This document shows, in pieces, positions 34,301 through 43,211 of a DNA stretch of 64,000 nt. The DNA is from Betaproteobacteria bacterium. GTDB taxonomy: Bacteria; Pseudomonadota; Gammaproteobacteria; Burkholderiales; SG8-39. The notes beneath the pieces were generated by a model, which saw only the letters and a list, made by a program, of their open reading frames with translations, ran no database searches and was not told the origin of the DNA. Position 1 is the first letter of the stretch. Each line of letters begins with the position of its first letter. The DNA is taken from contig VBCA01000004.1 in the NCBI GenBank assembly GCA_005881575.1, positions 62,001 to 126,000 on the forward strand, written 5' to 3'. The translations under genes were made by a program, and so were the position numbers.

Positions 34301-34322
34301 GCCGGCGATTCCGGCGCTCCCG
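34301..34322. repeat. 22-base direct repeat, copy 2
   Basis: This is an exact second copy of the element at 33626-33647, in the same orientation, 675 bases away. It lies between the lipoprotein gene and the end of the ATPase gene. Confidence 0.6.
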
Positions 34323-34354
34323 TCCATCGATCGTAGTCCGTAGCAGGAATCGTG

Positions 34355-35431
34355 TCAGCCGGTACGTTTCCGACTGTTGGAAGCCGATTCCGAGTTCGGA
34401 TCCCCAGCCTGACTTTGGACGAAGTCCCGCAAGGACGTCTCGATTGCGCCCAGGCTCATTCGGATGGACGCGAGAATCGGCGCCAAATGCTCGAGGTTGC
34501 CGACCTGCTCTGCAATCGTCGCGAGCGCCCGGGATTGTTCGCTCAGGACATCGTGCAGCCTGCTGTCCACTGGACTTGGGGCCGTCTTCTGGCGACGCTT
34601 GTCGACACGCTCGGAGTAGGACGGCCATTGAAGTTCGCTCGCGGCTGCCTCGACCACCTTCGCGGAGATTCTTGGGAGGTTGTCGGCATAAGCGCAGGTC
34701 AGCGCCGCATCGCACAGGGTGTTGATCAGGCGCGGGGTACCCCCGCCGTACTTGTAGATGACGGGAAACGTCTGCGGCAGGAACAGCATGCGGTCGGCCG
34801 CTCCGGCGGTGCTCAGCCTAAAGAGGATGTATTGACTGACCTCCTGCTCACTCAGGGGGGGAATGTCGTAGCGCAGCTTCACACGCTGAATCAACTGCTC
34901 CATGTCCGGATGGTCGAGGATCTCGTTGAGCTGTGGCTGCCCGACGAGGATCACGTGCAGGATCTTTTCCTTGCGCGTTTCCAGCCCTGCGAGCATGCGT
35001 ATTTCCTCGAGCACTTTCGTACTGAGATTGTGCGCGTCGTCAACGATCAGCACGATTTGCTTGCCCTGCACGAACTGCTCCAATATGAAGGTATTGAGCA
35101 TGTCGAGCAGCTCAACTTTCTTCGCATTGAACGGATTGAGTCCGAAATCCACGAGCATCGCTTGCAGAAACTCGACTTCGTCAAGCTGCGTCTGGAATAT
35201 CTTCGCAACAACCACGTTCTCGTCGAGTTCCGACAGAACCTTCTGGATTAGCGTGGTCTTGCCGCAGCCGATTTCTCCCGTGATCACCACGAAACCTTCG
35301 CGATTCCACACGGTGTAATCCATGTAAGCCTTGGCGCGGGTGTGAGCCTCGCTCATGAAAAGAAACCCGATGTCAGGCGTAAGCTGGAACGGTTGTGCCT
35401 TCAGGCCGAAGTGCTTGAGATACATGTCCAT
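34355..35431 (-). CDS. ExeA-type AAA ATPase of the XrtA/EPS locus
   Basis: This 358-residue cytosolic ATPase starts YLKHFGLKAQPFQLTPD, the hallmark of ExeA/GspA-like ATPases and of the ATPase subfamily found in exosortase A loci. Walker A is GEIGCGKTTL (about residues 53-62), Walker B is IVLIVDDAHNL (about 126-136), and GGGTPRLINTLCD (about 232-244) is the sensor region. It may power or gate assembly at the envelope. It begins directly after the stop of the outer-membrane protein gene. A second ATG two codons in is an equally good start. Confidence 0.85.
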   Translation of the reverse strand: MDMYLKHFGLKAQPFQLTPDIGFLFMSEAHTRAKAYMDYTVWNREGFVVITGEIGCGKTTLIQKVLSELDENVVVAKIFQTQLDEVEFLQAMLVDFGLNPFNAKKVELLDMLNTFILEQFVQGKQIVLIVDDAHNLSTKVLEEIRMLAGLETRKEKILHVILVGQPQLNEILDHPDMEQLIQRVKLRYDIPPLSEQEVSQYILFRLSTAGAADRMLFLPQTFPVIYKYGGGTPRLINTLCDAALTCAYADNLPRISAKVVEAAASELQWPSYSERVDKRRQKTAPSPVDSRLHDVLSEQSRALATIAEQVGNLEHLAPILASIRMSLGAIETSLRDFVQSQAGDPNSESASNSRKRTG

Positions 35432-36979
35432 TTACCGTCTGGATATCGCGCTGTACTGTGGCCCTGTACTATAGCCCAAAAGCAGCATGAAACGGTTGTC
35501 CACGTAACTCTGCGGGGGAACATCGACGGGAAGTTTGCTGTCACGCTCCAAGCGCTTGCCCTCGACCGAGATGGACAGCTTGGGCGTAAGTCGGTAAGTC
35601 ACGCCCAGGGCGGCAGTGCGGTAGGTGTCTCGTTCTTCGAAATTCGGACCGAGAATCGAATTCGGGTCCGCGCGCGCAAGACTCGGAAATGTACGCTTCA
35701 GATAGTCCGCATAGGCATAGACGCGCACCGCATCGGTTTGCGTCCAGTTCAGGCTCACGCTGCCGCCTGTTTCGCGGTAGTTCTGGTCCACGGTCTTGAC
35801 GTAGTCGACGCGGCCCGCGTATCCCAGCACGCTGTACCCGAAGCGTCTACCCTGCGCAATGTAGATGAGTTCCCCGCGCCGGCTGCGATACACGTCTCCC
35901 GTGACCACGTTGGATCCGGTGAGCGCCACTGCGGCCGCTGACTGAGTCGGAGTCGCCGGCACTATCGGCGAATCCGCGCTTACTACCCCACGGACAAGAT
36001 CGGACGCGGCATCCGAGATCTGGTCGGAGAGGTTCAGTCGCACCGCCGCCTCGGACGTGAGCGTATGCAGTGCTGCTAAGCGGGCGAGTCGTCCATTCGT
36101 TTGATCCCCGCCATATCGCTGGATATGCGTGGTACCACCCTCGACGGTCAGACTGTTAAGCGGCGAAAGCCTTTCGTAACGGAGGAACGTACCCTGCCGC
36201 AGAAAATCCGGTAAGAGCGCGGGAGCCGTGAATTCCACGTGCGTCGCTTCATAGTTGAGAGACAATTTTTCAGGCTCCGACAACTGGTGCACCCAGCGCG
36301 CATACGACGTGTAGCGCCGGTTGTCTCCAGGGCCTTGGATGTCGTAGCGACCGTATCTGGAGCCGATCACCGGCATGTTCGTGGGATTGATCCGAAAGGT
36401 AAACTCCGGCCCGGTGCTCAGGAAATTGGTCTTTACGCGGTTGGCCGGTGTGTCCGGAGCAGTAAGATCGAGGAGCGACTCCCCCGCGACGTCCTCCACC
36501 GCCCACGAAAGCTGCTGCGGCGCTATGGTCCACACAGCCGCCCCGTTCAGGAAATAGGCCGTGTCGCTCTGGTAGGTGTTGCGGACGAAGTCCCGGTTTT
36601 CCACCTGCGCGACGAGTCGCGCAGTCAGGTCAACGGTGCGTTCTGAGGAGCCGATGCCAGCGACCCTTGTCTCAGTCCATTCGGCGCGCGGGTCCATCGT
36701 CCGAGTGATATTGCTGTCGTGGGCCAGCATGAACCCCGCGCCCAAGTCGTACTGCCAGGCCAAGGCGGGGCATCCGGGATAGATACAGGAAACCGCTACA
36801 GCGCAGCATGCCCAGAAGCGGGGAAGGGTCGCGCGATACCTATCGCTCGCTCGACCCCCACCGCGGCCTGTCCATGCCAGCGCTCGAACCGGTTGTCGTG
36901 CGCGCGGTATCCGGCCGTAGGAGGCTTGGGGATCAGCGAAGCCAGGGAATCCGTGGTTCGTCGTTGAAGACAATGCCAA
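35432..36979 (-). CDS. Outer-membrane beta-barrel protein of the XrtA/EPS locus
   Basis: This 515-residue protein has a hydrophobic segment near residues 53-75 (CCAVAVSCIYPGCPALA) that looks like a signal peptide pushed inward by an overlong start, followed by many amphipathic beta strands with alternating polar and hydrophobic residues (YDIQGPGDNRRYTSYARWV, LSLNYEATHVEF). The C-terminal strand ends in YSAISRR. It matches the PEP-CTERM-system outer-membrane protein that typically sits beside the ATPase. The annotated start overlaps the kinase gene by 47 bases; the true start may be inside the first 40 codons. It probably helps export the polymer. Confidence 0.75.
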   Translation of the reverse strand: MALSSTTNHGFPGFADPQASYGRIPRARQPVRALAWTGRGGGRASDRYRATLPRFWACCAVAVSCIYPGCPALAWQYDLGAGFMLAHDSNITRTMDPRAEWTETRVAGIGSSERTVDLTARLVAQVENRDFVRNTYQSDTAYFLNGAAVWTIAPQQLSWAVEDVAGESLLDLTAPDTPANRVKTNFLSTGPEFTFRINPTNMPVIGSRYGRYDIQGPGDNRRYTSYARWVHQLSEPEKLSLNYEATHVEFTAPALLPDFLRQGTFLRYERLSPLNSLTVEGGTTHIQRYGGDQTNGRLARLAALHTLTSEAAVRLNLSDQISDAASDLVRGVVSADSPIVPATPTQSAAAVALTGSNVVTGDVYRSRRGELIYIAQGRRFGYSVLGYAGRVDYVKTVDQNYRETGGSVSLNWTQTDAVRVYAYADYLKRTFPSLARADPNSILGPNFEERDTYRTAALGVTYRLTPKLSISVEGKRLERDSKLPVDVPPQSYVDNRFMLLLGYSTGPQYSAISRR

Positions 36980-37769
36980 GCAGTTTACTGCTGCTGATTG
37001 CGCTCAGGCCATTCTCGATCTGCGCGTTCGTGGTGCGTCCGTGGCGCGCAACGACGAGCACGTAGTCGGACAGCTCGGAGAGGATCCGGGCATCGGCGAT
37101 GTCCGACATCGGGGGACCATCGAGGATGATGAAGCGCTCGCGGTAGCGCTCGCGCAAGGAATCTATCAGGTGTCGCATTTTCGTGGAAACGAAATACTCC
37201 GCGGGATTCTCGCGCAATCGACCGGTCGCAATTGCGCGCAGGCGCGCGATACCTACCGGGTGGATGATCTTGGATACGGCAAGCTCCGGACTGTCAAAGT
37301 AATCCGCCAGTCCGGGCAGCGACGTGTCAGGAATGAGTTCGTGAACACTCGGATTTCTGAGATTGCAGTCGACGAGCAGGGCCGTCTTCGCGGAATCGAA
37401 GGCAAACGCTGCCGCGAGGTTCCGCGCGATGAAACTGGCGCCGTTCCCTCTGCTCACCGCGGCAACTAGAATGACGGCGTTTTGTCCCTGGCTCTGCTGG
37501 CTGATCTTGGTTCGCAACTCGCGGAACACCTGGACTGCGGGTTCTTTGGTCTGCTGGGGGTGGATGATGCCTCGCACCCAGAGCTCTTCTGCACTCAGCA
37601 GCTTGTGCTCGTTCTCGGCCATGCGAGAGATGGTTTCCGGACGCTCGATTTCCTGGCCCACAAGCGCCGTCCAGGGCGCGGTCCTTCCTCCCGCAGCGGC
37701 GGGAGCCACGACCTGCAGATTCCCCCTTTCCTCCCCGGCTCTTTTCAGCGCCTTTTCGATCTTGCTCAT
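36933..37769 (-). CDS. BY-kinase-like protein with a degenerate P-loop
   Basis: This 278-residue protein has the layout of the tyrosine autokinase that pairs with Wzz proteins (basic N-terminus MSKIEKALKRAG, PAVQVFRELRTKI, ATPase core). However, the Walker A loop reads SRGNGASF (106-113), with A111 where the lysine should be. The Walker A' region reads VDCNLRNP, so its second aspartate is N. There is no C-terminal tyrosine cluster; the protein ends EPRIPWLR. It is therefore unlikely to be an active kinase and may act as a structural partner of the chain-length protein. It stops 47 bases inside the next gene's start. Confidence 0.8.
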   Translation of the reverse strand: MSKIEKALKRAGEERGNLQVVAPAAAGGRTAPWTALVGQEIERPETISRMAENEHKLLSAEELWVRGIIHPQQTKEPAVQVFRELRTKISQQSQGQNAVILVAAVSRGNGASFIARNLAAAFAFDSAKTALLVDCNLRNPSVHELIPDTSLPGLADYFDSPELAVSKIIHPVGIARLRAIATGRLRENPAEYFVSTKMRHLIDSLRERYRERFIILDGPPMSDIADARILSELSDYVLVVARHGRTTNAQIENGLSAISSSKLLGIVFNDEPRIPWLR

Positions 37770-37770
37770 G

Positions 37771-39309
37771 TCACAGCAGTCCCAGAAAACGCACTACGGA
37801 GAGCGTCGCCGACAGGGCGAGCGTAGCCGTAACAACCAGCGCCAGTATCGCGAGTTCCTTACGCAAACCTGTCAGCTCCACGGGGCTCCACAGGTGCGGC
37901 ACAATCGCCGCCACCTGCACCTTGTGTCGCTCGGATATCGCGTTCGCGAGACGTACGCGCGGATCGAATTGCAGCCTAGTGAAAAGGAACCCAAGGGGAA
38001 CCAAAACCCCAAGCATCAATCCCCCGAGCACGAATTGCCAGAATCGTGGCGTATTACGGGAAGGCGACACTACGGCCGGATCCAGGATTTTGAAACTCGA
38101 ACTTTGCCTATCGCTGTCCATGTTTATTGAAACTCGCGCCCTCTCGCGCCGGTGTAGGAGGTCCTGATAAATCTCCCGATTGATTTGATAGTCACGCGTG
38201 AGTTCGACCAGGCGTGCCTCTCCGCCGTGCAGGCCCTTGCCCCGGTTGACTTCCTCCTGTACCAACCGCCGCGCTTCTGCAATACGCGCCTTTAATGTAT
38301 CGATCGTAAGTCGACTCTGCGACAGCTCGCGGCGCAGCTGCTGATAGACGGGATTGTTCACGACCGTTTCGTCCCCCTCCGCGCGGTCGGACGGCTTGGC
38401 GCTGTCGCGACGCTCACGCTGGGCAGCGGCTTCAGCCCTGAGATCCTGAATTTGGTGCTTGAGTTGAACGATGTCAGGATGGGTATCTAGGAAAGTCAGC
38501 CGCAGAGTATCGAGCTTCGCCTGCAATTCGGCGATGCGTGCGCGGAACTGCGCTTCGCGGGTCGCCAGAACGGTCACCTCGGCTTCGCCGTTCACCTGCC
38601 GCTCGAGCGAGGCATGCTTCATCTCGGCCTCCCGCAATTCCATGGTGGTGTTTTCGATGCGCGTATTGAGTGCGATCAACCGCGCACTCAGTTCAATGTC
38701 ACTGCCAGGGCGTGCGTCCAGATTCGAAGAACGCAGCTGCCTGAGCTCCTCTTCGGCAGCGGTCAGCTTCTGTTGGTATTCCTGGGCCTGCTTGTCGATG
38801 AAATCGAACGCCGCCCGGGTATCCGATTCCTTTTGGGTTATCATTTCCTGGACGAACAGGTTGGCGAAGGCTTTGGTCACGAACAAGGCTCGGTTCTCAT
38901 CACTATCACGGTATTCGATCTTGATGACATCCCTTCCGACAGGGGTGATCGTTGTCCGCGCCTTGATTTTCTCGAAGAGGCCTTCCTGCTCCGACGCTGT
39001 CGGATGATCGGCCAACCACCCAGCGCTCTCGAGAACCTTGCGCATGATGCTGCGCCCGAGGATCACCTCGCGGGCGTTTCTGTTGCGGTCTGCCGTTTCA
39101 GTCGCCACTGCGGCACCCTTCATCAGGGGCTCCATGATGCTCTTTTCGTCCACGACGATGCTCGTCGACCCCGTATAGCTCTTCGGCCACAGCAACCCTG
39201 CGGTAAGCACGACGATGTTCACAATCACAAACATCCACACAACCAGCCAACGCGAATGGAACGACTCGTTGATGACCGCTTTGACGATCTGTTCAGGATA
39301 CATTTGCAT
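37771..39309 (-). CDS. Wzz-type chain-length determinant of the XrtA/EPS locus
   Basis: This 512-residue inner-membrane protein has a membrane helix near residues 18-40 (WLVVWMFVIVNIVVLTAG), a long periplasmic part with coiled-coil helices (about 150-390, with repeated E, Q and R heptads), a proline-rich segment and further hydrophobic segments near 428-448 and 487-507. This fits the XrtA-associated Wzz subfamily that controls EPS chain length. Its stop is one base from the kinase-like gene start. It follows the export lipoprotein gene at 35 bases. Confidence 0.88.
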   Translation of the reverse strand: MQMYPEQIVKAVINESFHSRWLVVWMFVIVNIVVLTAGLLWPKSYTGSTSIVVDEKSIMEPLMKGAAVATETADRNRNAREVILGRSIMRKVLESAGWLADHPTASEQEGLFEKIKARTTITPVGRDVIKIEYRDSDENRALFVTKAFANLFVQEMITQKESDTRAAFDFIDKQAQEYQQKLTAAEEELRQLRSSNLDARPGSDIELSARLIALNTRIENTTMELREAEMKHASLERQVNGEAEVTVLATREAQFRARIAELQAKLDTLRLTFLDTHPDIVQLKHQIQDLRAEAAAQRERRDSAKPSDRAEGDETVVNNPVYQQLRRELSQSRLTIDTLKARIAEARRLVQEEVNRGKGLHGGEARLVELTRDYQINREIYQDLLHRRERARVSINMDSDRQSSSFKILDPAVVSPSRNTPRFWQFVLGGLMLGVLVPLGFLFTRLQFDPRVRLANAISERHKVQVAAIVPHLWSPVELTGLRKELAILALVVTATLALSATLSVVRFLGLL

Positions 39310-39344
39310 GGCGTGCGCTTTGCCGGGAAAGGCTGTAGACGATT

Positions 39345-39971
39345 CTAGAACAGTCGCTCGGGAACCGTGACCACATCTCCCGGCCTGAGCTGGTAATTTG
39401 TCTCGAGCCGACCCTTCTTGAGTATGTCGCCAAGGTCGACCTCGAAAACGTTCGTCTTGTCCTTGACCTTGCGGTACAGCTTGGTGCGATTGGGGGAGGC
39501 GAAGTCATTAACTCCGCCAGCCTCGAGTACCGCGTCGAGTACGGTCATACCCTGGCGGTGAGGCATAGAGCGCGGTGTACGAACCGCGCCCGTGACACGC
39601 ACACGCGACAAGAACTCGTGCGAACGCAGCTCTGTCAGGATGACCGCGACATTGGGATCGCGGATATATTCCGAAAGCCGCTTCTTGATGATTTCAGCGA
39701 CTTCGCTAGGCGTGTGGCCGCCGGCTTCGACATCACCGATGATCGGCACCGAGATCTTTCCGTCGGGCCGCACCGGTGCGGTCACCGACAACTCCGGGTT
39801 GCGCCACACGGCGATCTGCACTCGATCGTCTACGCCGATACGATAACTCCCTTCGATGCTGGCGAACAGTTGAGCCGTATCATCAGCAGGCTCCGGGACC
39901 CGAGGCATATCCTCGCAACCGACCATGATGAATGCCGCCATAAGCGCACCACCCCAGCACAACCGTTTCAT
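39345..39971 (-). CDS. Polysaccharide export lipoprotein (Wza/EpsA type)
   Basis: This 208-residue outer-membrane-directed protein has a signal sequence with lipobox FIMVGC, the polysaccharide export domain (YRIGVDDRVQIAVWRNPELS), ISVPIIGDVEAGG and one SLBB-like domain (RVTGAVRTPRSMPHRQG, LDAVLEAGGVNDFA). Length fits the XrtA-system export protein, which has fewer SLBB repeats than full Wza. The ATG at 39971 places the lipobox correctly; earlier in-frame starts are discarded. It is the second gene of the operon starting at 41487. Confidence 0.9.
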   Translation of the reverse strand: MKRLCWGGALMAAFIMVGCEDMPRVPEPADDTAQLFASIEGSYRIGVDDRVQIAVWRNPELSVTAPVRPDGKISVPIIGDVEAGGHTPSEVAEIIKKRLSEYIRDPNVAVILTELRSHEFLSRVRVTGAVRTPRSMPHRQGMTVLDAVLEAGGVNDFASPNRTKLYRKVKDKTNVFEVDLGDILKKGRLETNYQLRPGDVVTVPERLF

Positions 39972-40071
39972 CTCACACCCCGCGGGAACTGTTGGCTCTG
40001 AGATTCGTCGCCTGCCCCGACAGGTCGACAACGAGGCAATGGTACCCGCCACGGTGACGTGACTTTAGCAC

Positions 40072-41487
40072 TTAGCGCGCGCCCTGTCGGAATAACACGA
40101 CCTGCGCAGTCTGGAACAGAATGACCAGGTCGAGAAACAGGGAGTGATTCTTCACGTAGTAAAGATCGAATTGCAGTTTCTGCACCGCATCGTCCACCGA
40201 CGCCCCGTAGGGATAGCGAACCTGCGCCCAACCCGTGATACCCGGCTTCACGGAGTGCCTGCTTGCGTAGAACGGCAGTTTCCGGCTGAGTTCGTGCACG
40301 AACGGTGGACGTTCCGGACGCGGGCCAACGAAGCTCATGTCACCGCGCATGACATTGATGAGCTGCGGCAACTCATCGACGCGCGTCAACCTGAGAAATT
40401 TTCCCACCCGCGTAATGCGATCGTCGTTTTTCTTTGCCCATCGCGCGACGCCGTCCTTCTCCGCGTCGGCCCGCATGCTGCGAAACTTGAAGATTTCGAA
40501 TACCTGTCCGGATTCACCAACACGCTTCTGCCGGTACAGAATAGGCCGGCCGGTCTCCAGCCAGATAGCCAACACCGCAACCAGCATGACCGGCAGAGTG
40601 GTGACCAACATCGCCCCGCTTACGCAGATATCGAATGCACGTTTCAAGAGCTTTTGAAAACCGGTCCTGGAGAAACCCTCGGAAAAGACCATCCAGCTCG
40701 CGCTCAGTGAATTCAGCTGAACATAGCCGGTCTCCCGTTCGAAGAAGGTCGGCAAATCCACGATGCTGGTCCCCTCAAGCTTGCACTCAAGAAGCTTGGA
40801 CATGGGAAAGTATCCGTTGCGCCTGTCCCTCACTCCCACCACGATCTCGTCGATTCGGTGCTGCCCGACGAGAGAGCGCAAAGCGTTGCAATCGCCAAGC
40901 AGCTTGGACTTGTCTCGCCCCGGCTGCTCGTCGCCGCACAATACGAAGCCGATCAGATGGAATCCGGCGCGCGAGCCGAGCCTGCTCAACAGCGCTTCAA
41001 CCTCGGCCGCGCGGGTTCCGCTCCCGAGTACGAGGACGCGGCGCTTCAATGTTTCGCCGCCGACAAGGCGGAAGAACACCCCTCGTGCCAGGATCGTGAG
41101 GATAAGCGAAAACAGGAAGGTCAGTGCCATGATGCCGCGCCCTAGGAAGCTCGCCGGGAAGACGTAGAAGATGATCACCATCACTAGAGCGCCGGCGGGG
41201 TAGCTCGCGAGGAACCGCACTTGGTATTCGCGGTCAGTCTTGTGCAACGCCGAACCGTACAGACCGAAGGCGGTCATGACGCCCAGCATTACGAGCGCAT
41301 ACAACAAGGCCCGAGGCAGCAACAATCCGTATTCGTAATCCCCGTTGGAGGAATAGGTTAAGGAGTGGATATCCAGGAAGCGCAAGGTGCCGGCAAGGCC
41401 GACCGCGCCCACGTGAATCGCCGCCTCTGCGAGCATGAGAAGCACCAGCGGCAGTGACACGTAGTGGCCGAAAATACGAACGCTCAC
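40072..41487 (-). CDS. Initiating sugar-phosphate transferase (polyprenyl-phosphate type, XrtA/EPS)
   Basis: This 471-residue inner-membrane protein has about four N-terminal hydrophobic segments, a CoA-binding-like middle domain (VLVLGSGTRAAEVEALL, about 158-175) and the C-terminal bacterial sugar transferase domain with RQKRVGESGQVFEIFKFRSM and RLTRVDELPQLINVMRGDMS, then FVGPRPERP. It starts the EPS repeat unit by putting a sugar phosphate on undecaprenyl phosphate. The GTG start has GGGAGGGG upstream. It is the first gene of the operon, and its promoter should lie in 41488-41700. Confidence 0.92.
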   Translation of the reverse strand: MSVRIFGHYVSLPLVLLMLAEAAIHVGAVGLAGTLRFLDIHSLTYSSNGDYEYGLLLPRALLYALVMLGVMTAFGLYGSALHKTDREYQVRFLASYPAGALVMVIIFYVFPASFLGRGIMALTFLFSLILTILARGVFFRLVGGETLKRRVLVLGSGTRAAEVEALLSRLGSRAGFHLIGFVLCGDEQPGRDKSKLLGDCNALRSLVGQHRIDEIVVGVRDRRNGYFPMSKLLECKLEGTSIVDLPTFFERETGYVQLNSLSASWMVFSEGFSRTGFQKLLKRAFDICVSGAMLVTTLPVMLVAVLAIWLETGRPILYRQKRVGESGQVFEIFKFRSMRADAEKDGVARWAKKNDDRITRVGKFLRLTRVDELPQLINVMRGDMSFVGPRPERPPFVHELSRKLPFYASRHSVKPGITGWAQVRYPYGASVDDAVQKLQFDLYYVKNHSLFLDLVILFQTAQVVLFRQGAR

Positions 41488-42047
41488 TACCCCTCCCTTC
41501 GGTTACCGCTTTGCCAACAAACATAACTGCCCGTGCCGAACGTCTTATTACCGACCCTATAGTCCGTTTGGATCGGTTCTCTTTGGCCCTTCTACCGGCT
41601 TAACGGGGGGTGTCCATGCTAGGCGATCTAGAGTTTCTCCGCAATAGATGATCGCGTTTCGGCCTGCGTAAGCTCGCAATTACCCAGGTGAAACGCCGAT
41701 CCTCGCCCCCGGTGACAGCCAACTAGCGAACATTCCAATAGCTACGCGCAGGGATCAAGCCAAGTTCTTTCCTCGATGTTCATAGTAATGTCAGGGTGCC
41801 CGCGAGGGATGTGCGGTAACGCACACTCAAACGATTATATATATAATATTCAATCACTTATGAGAACGTCCAAGGGTGTCTGTCACAACGGTCGCGCGGC
41901 GATACGGATAAGATGGCGCAAGCCGAATTCGAAGCGCCGGTACAACGTTCCGCGCGACACGGCGGCTACCCATGCGCTTACCCACACTTCACTGTTGGGC
42001 AACCGCACACTGGCGCTCCGAACGCCCGCCGGACCTCGCCTCACCCT
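41488..42047. other. Intergenic region between EPS operon and heat-shock island
   Basis: About 560 bases without a convincing gene separate the divergent EPS operon (minus strand) and the Hsp20 genes (plus strand). The region should hold the EPS operon promoter, but I see no clear sigma-70 or sigma-54 pair. Notable points are a short hairpin TGTGCGGTAACGCACA (41810-41825) and an AT-rich block around 41835-41850 that contains TATAAT (41842-41847). The nearby frames have no match that I recognise. Confidence 0.6.
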
Positions 42048-42076
42048 CTTGAAATCGCCAAGGCGCATCCCTAGAT
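42048..42076 (+). promoter_or_regulatory. Sigma-32-like heat-shock promoter for the hsp20 pair
   Basis: The sequence has CTTGAAA (42048-42054), a 14-base spacer, then CCCTAGAT (42069-42076), close to the sigma-32 pattern CTTGAAA-N13-17-CCCCATNT. It sits about 74 bases upstream of the first Hsp20 start. The same CTTGAAA and 14-base spacing is found upstream of groES (44527), which supports the call. Confidence 0.6.
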
Positions 42077-42149
42077 CGCGACCCATGGCGGCGAGCCGCC
42101 CGAGCGCGGCGCCGCCTCAACATCCACCACGCTTACAGGAGAACTTGCC

Positions 42150-42617
42150 ATGTACGAGTCGTTGCTGACTTTTCCAGGCGGCCTGTTCGAGGAGTTCGAC
42201 CGGCTGCAGCGCGACATGACCCGGGCGTTCGGGACGCTGGGGCTGCCCTCCAGCATCCGCGCCGTCGCGCAAGGGGCGTTTCCCGCCATCAACATCGGGA
42301 GTACCCCGACCGCGGTGGAGGTCTACGCCTTCGCCCCGGGGCTCGACCCGAAGAAGATCGACGTCACCGTGGACCGCGGCGTGCTGAGCATCTCGGGCGA
42401 GCGCGCGACCTTCCTTCCCGAGACCGACAAGCAGCGCAGCGCTTACGCCACCGAGCGCTTCACCGGCGAGTTCCGCCGGGCCGTCAGCCTGCCCGAAGAC
42501 GTCGACCCGAAGCGCGTGAGCGCGTCCTACCGCGACGGGCTGCTTCGCATCAGCGTCGCGCGCCAGGAAGCCTCCCAGCCCAAGCGCATCGAGATCCAGG
42601 AAGGAGAACGCCCATGA
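42150..42617 (+). CDS. Hsp20/alpha-crystallin family small heat-shock protein
   Basis: This 155-residue chaperone holds unfolded proteins in the cytosol. The alpha-crystallin domain starts near residue 42 (PAINIGSTPTAVEVYAFAPG) and carries the conserved VLSISGER and SLPEDVDPKRVSASYRDGLL segments, then a short tail. An AGGAG site lies eight bases before the ATG. The stop overlaps the start of a second Hsp20 gene (ATGA, 42614), so the two are translated together. Expression is probably heat-induced from the sigma-32-like promoter at 42048. Confidence 0.93.
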   Translation: MYESLLTFPGGLFEEFDRLQRDMTRAFGTLGLPSSIRAVAQGAFPAINIGSTPTAVEVYAFAPGLDPKKIDVTVDRGVLSISGERATFLPETDKQRSAYATERFTGEFRRAVSLPEDVDPKRVSASYRDGLLRISVARQEASQPKRIEIQEGERP

Positions 42618-42982
42618 CCGACAAGCAAGTCGCAACGCGGACGCAATCCGCACCCGCCATGATCCCGAACGTCGACGTCGTCGAGGACGACGCCGGAATC
42701 ACCATCTCCGCCGACCTCCCCGGCGTCCCGAAGGACAAACTCTTGCTGCGCATCGAGGGAGAAACCCTGCAGATCGAGGGCGAGCTCGTCTCCGACGCGC
42801 CCGAAGGGATGGAGGCGATCTACGCCGAGGTGCGCTTGCCGCGCTACCGACGGGCGTTCACCCTCTCGCGCGAGCTGGACACCGAGAAGATCAACGCGTC
42901 CATGAAGGACGGCGTGCTCAACCTTCGCATCCCCAAGGCCGAGCACGCCCAGCCGCGGAGGATCGAGGTGAAGGCCACCTGA
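42614..42982 (+). CDS. Second Hsp20/alpha-crystallin family small heat-shock protein
   Basis: This 122-residue chaperone has the core domain from residue 18 (IPNVDVVEDDAGITISADLP), with LRIEGETLQIEGE and LSRELDTEKINASMKDGVLN, but a shorter N-terminus than its neighbour. The pair may form mixed oligomers. It overlaps the first Hsp20 gene by four bases. The 229-base gap to the next gene (42983-43211) holds no recognised gene. Confidence 0.92.
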   Translation: MTDKQVATRTQSAPAMIPNVDVVEDDAGITISADLPGVPKDKLLLRIEGETLQIEGELVSDAPEGMEAIYAEVRLPRYRRAFTLSRELDTEKINASMKDGVLNLRIPKAEHAQPRRIEVKAT

Positions 42983-43211
42983 GGGCGCTAAGGGCAAGGT
43001 CTCGCCTACCTTTTCTTCAACGGGCGCGAGGAAGCAGCGCGCGAGATCGTCTCGTCGTGGCTCGCGAAGGGCGCTGAATCCGGCACGGGCTATCAGCAGA
43101 TAGGACCAGGGGCTGCTAGCCAAATTGGCGCTATCAGAGACAATCCGTGACACCTCACGGAACTGCACTGCTCCGATCTGATCTACTAAGATAGTGGAGC
43201 GTTAGGAGGGG

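Noticed and set aside
38614-39348. A plus-strand ORF opposite the chain-length gene
   Set aside because: The minus strand codes for a complete Wzz-type protein; the opposite frame is rich in H, R and L and has no domain.
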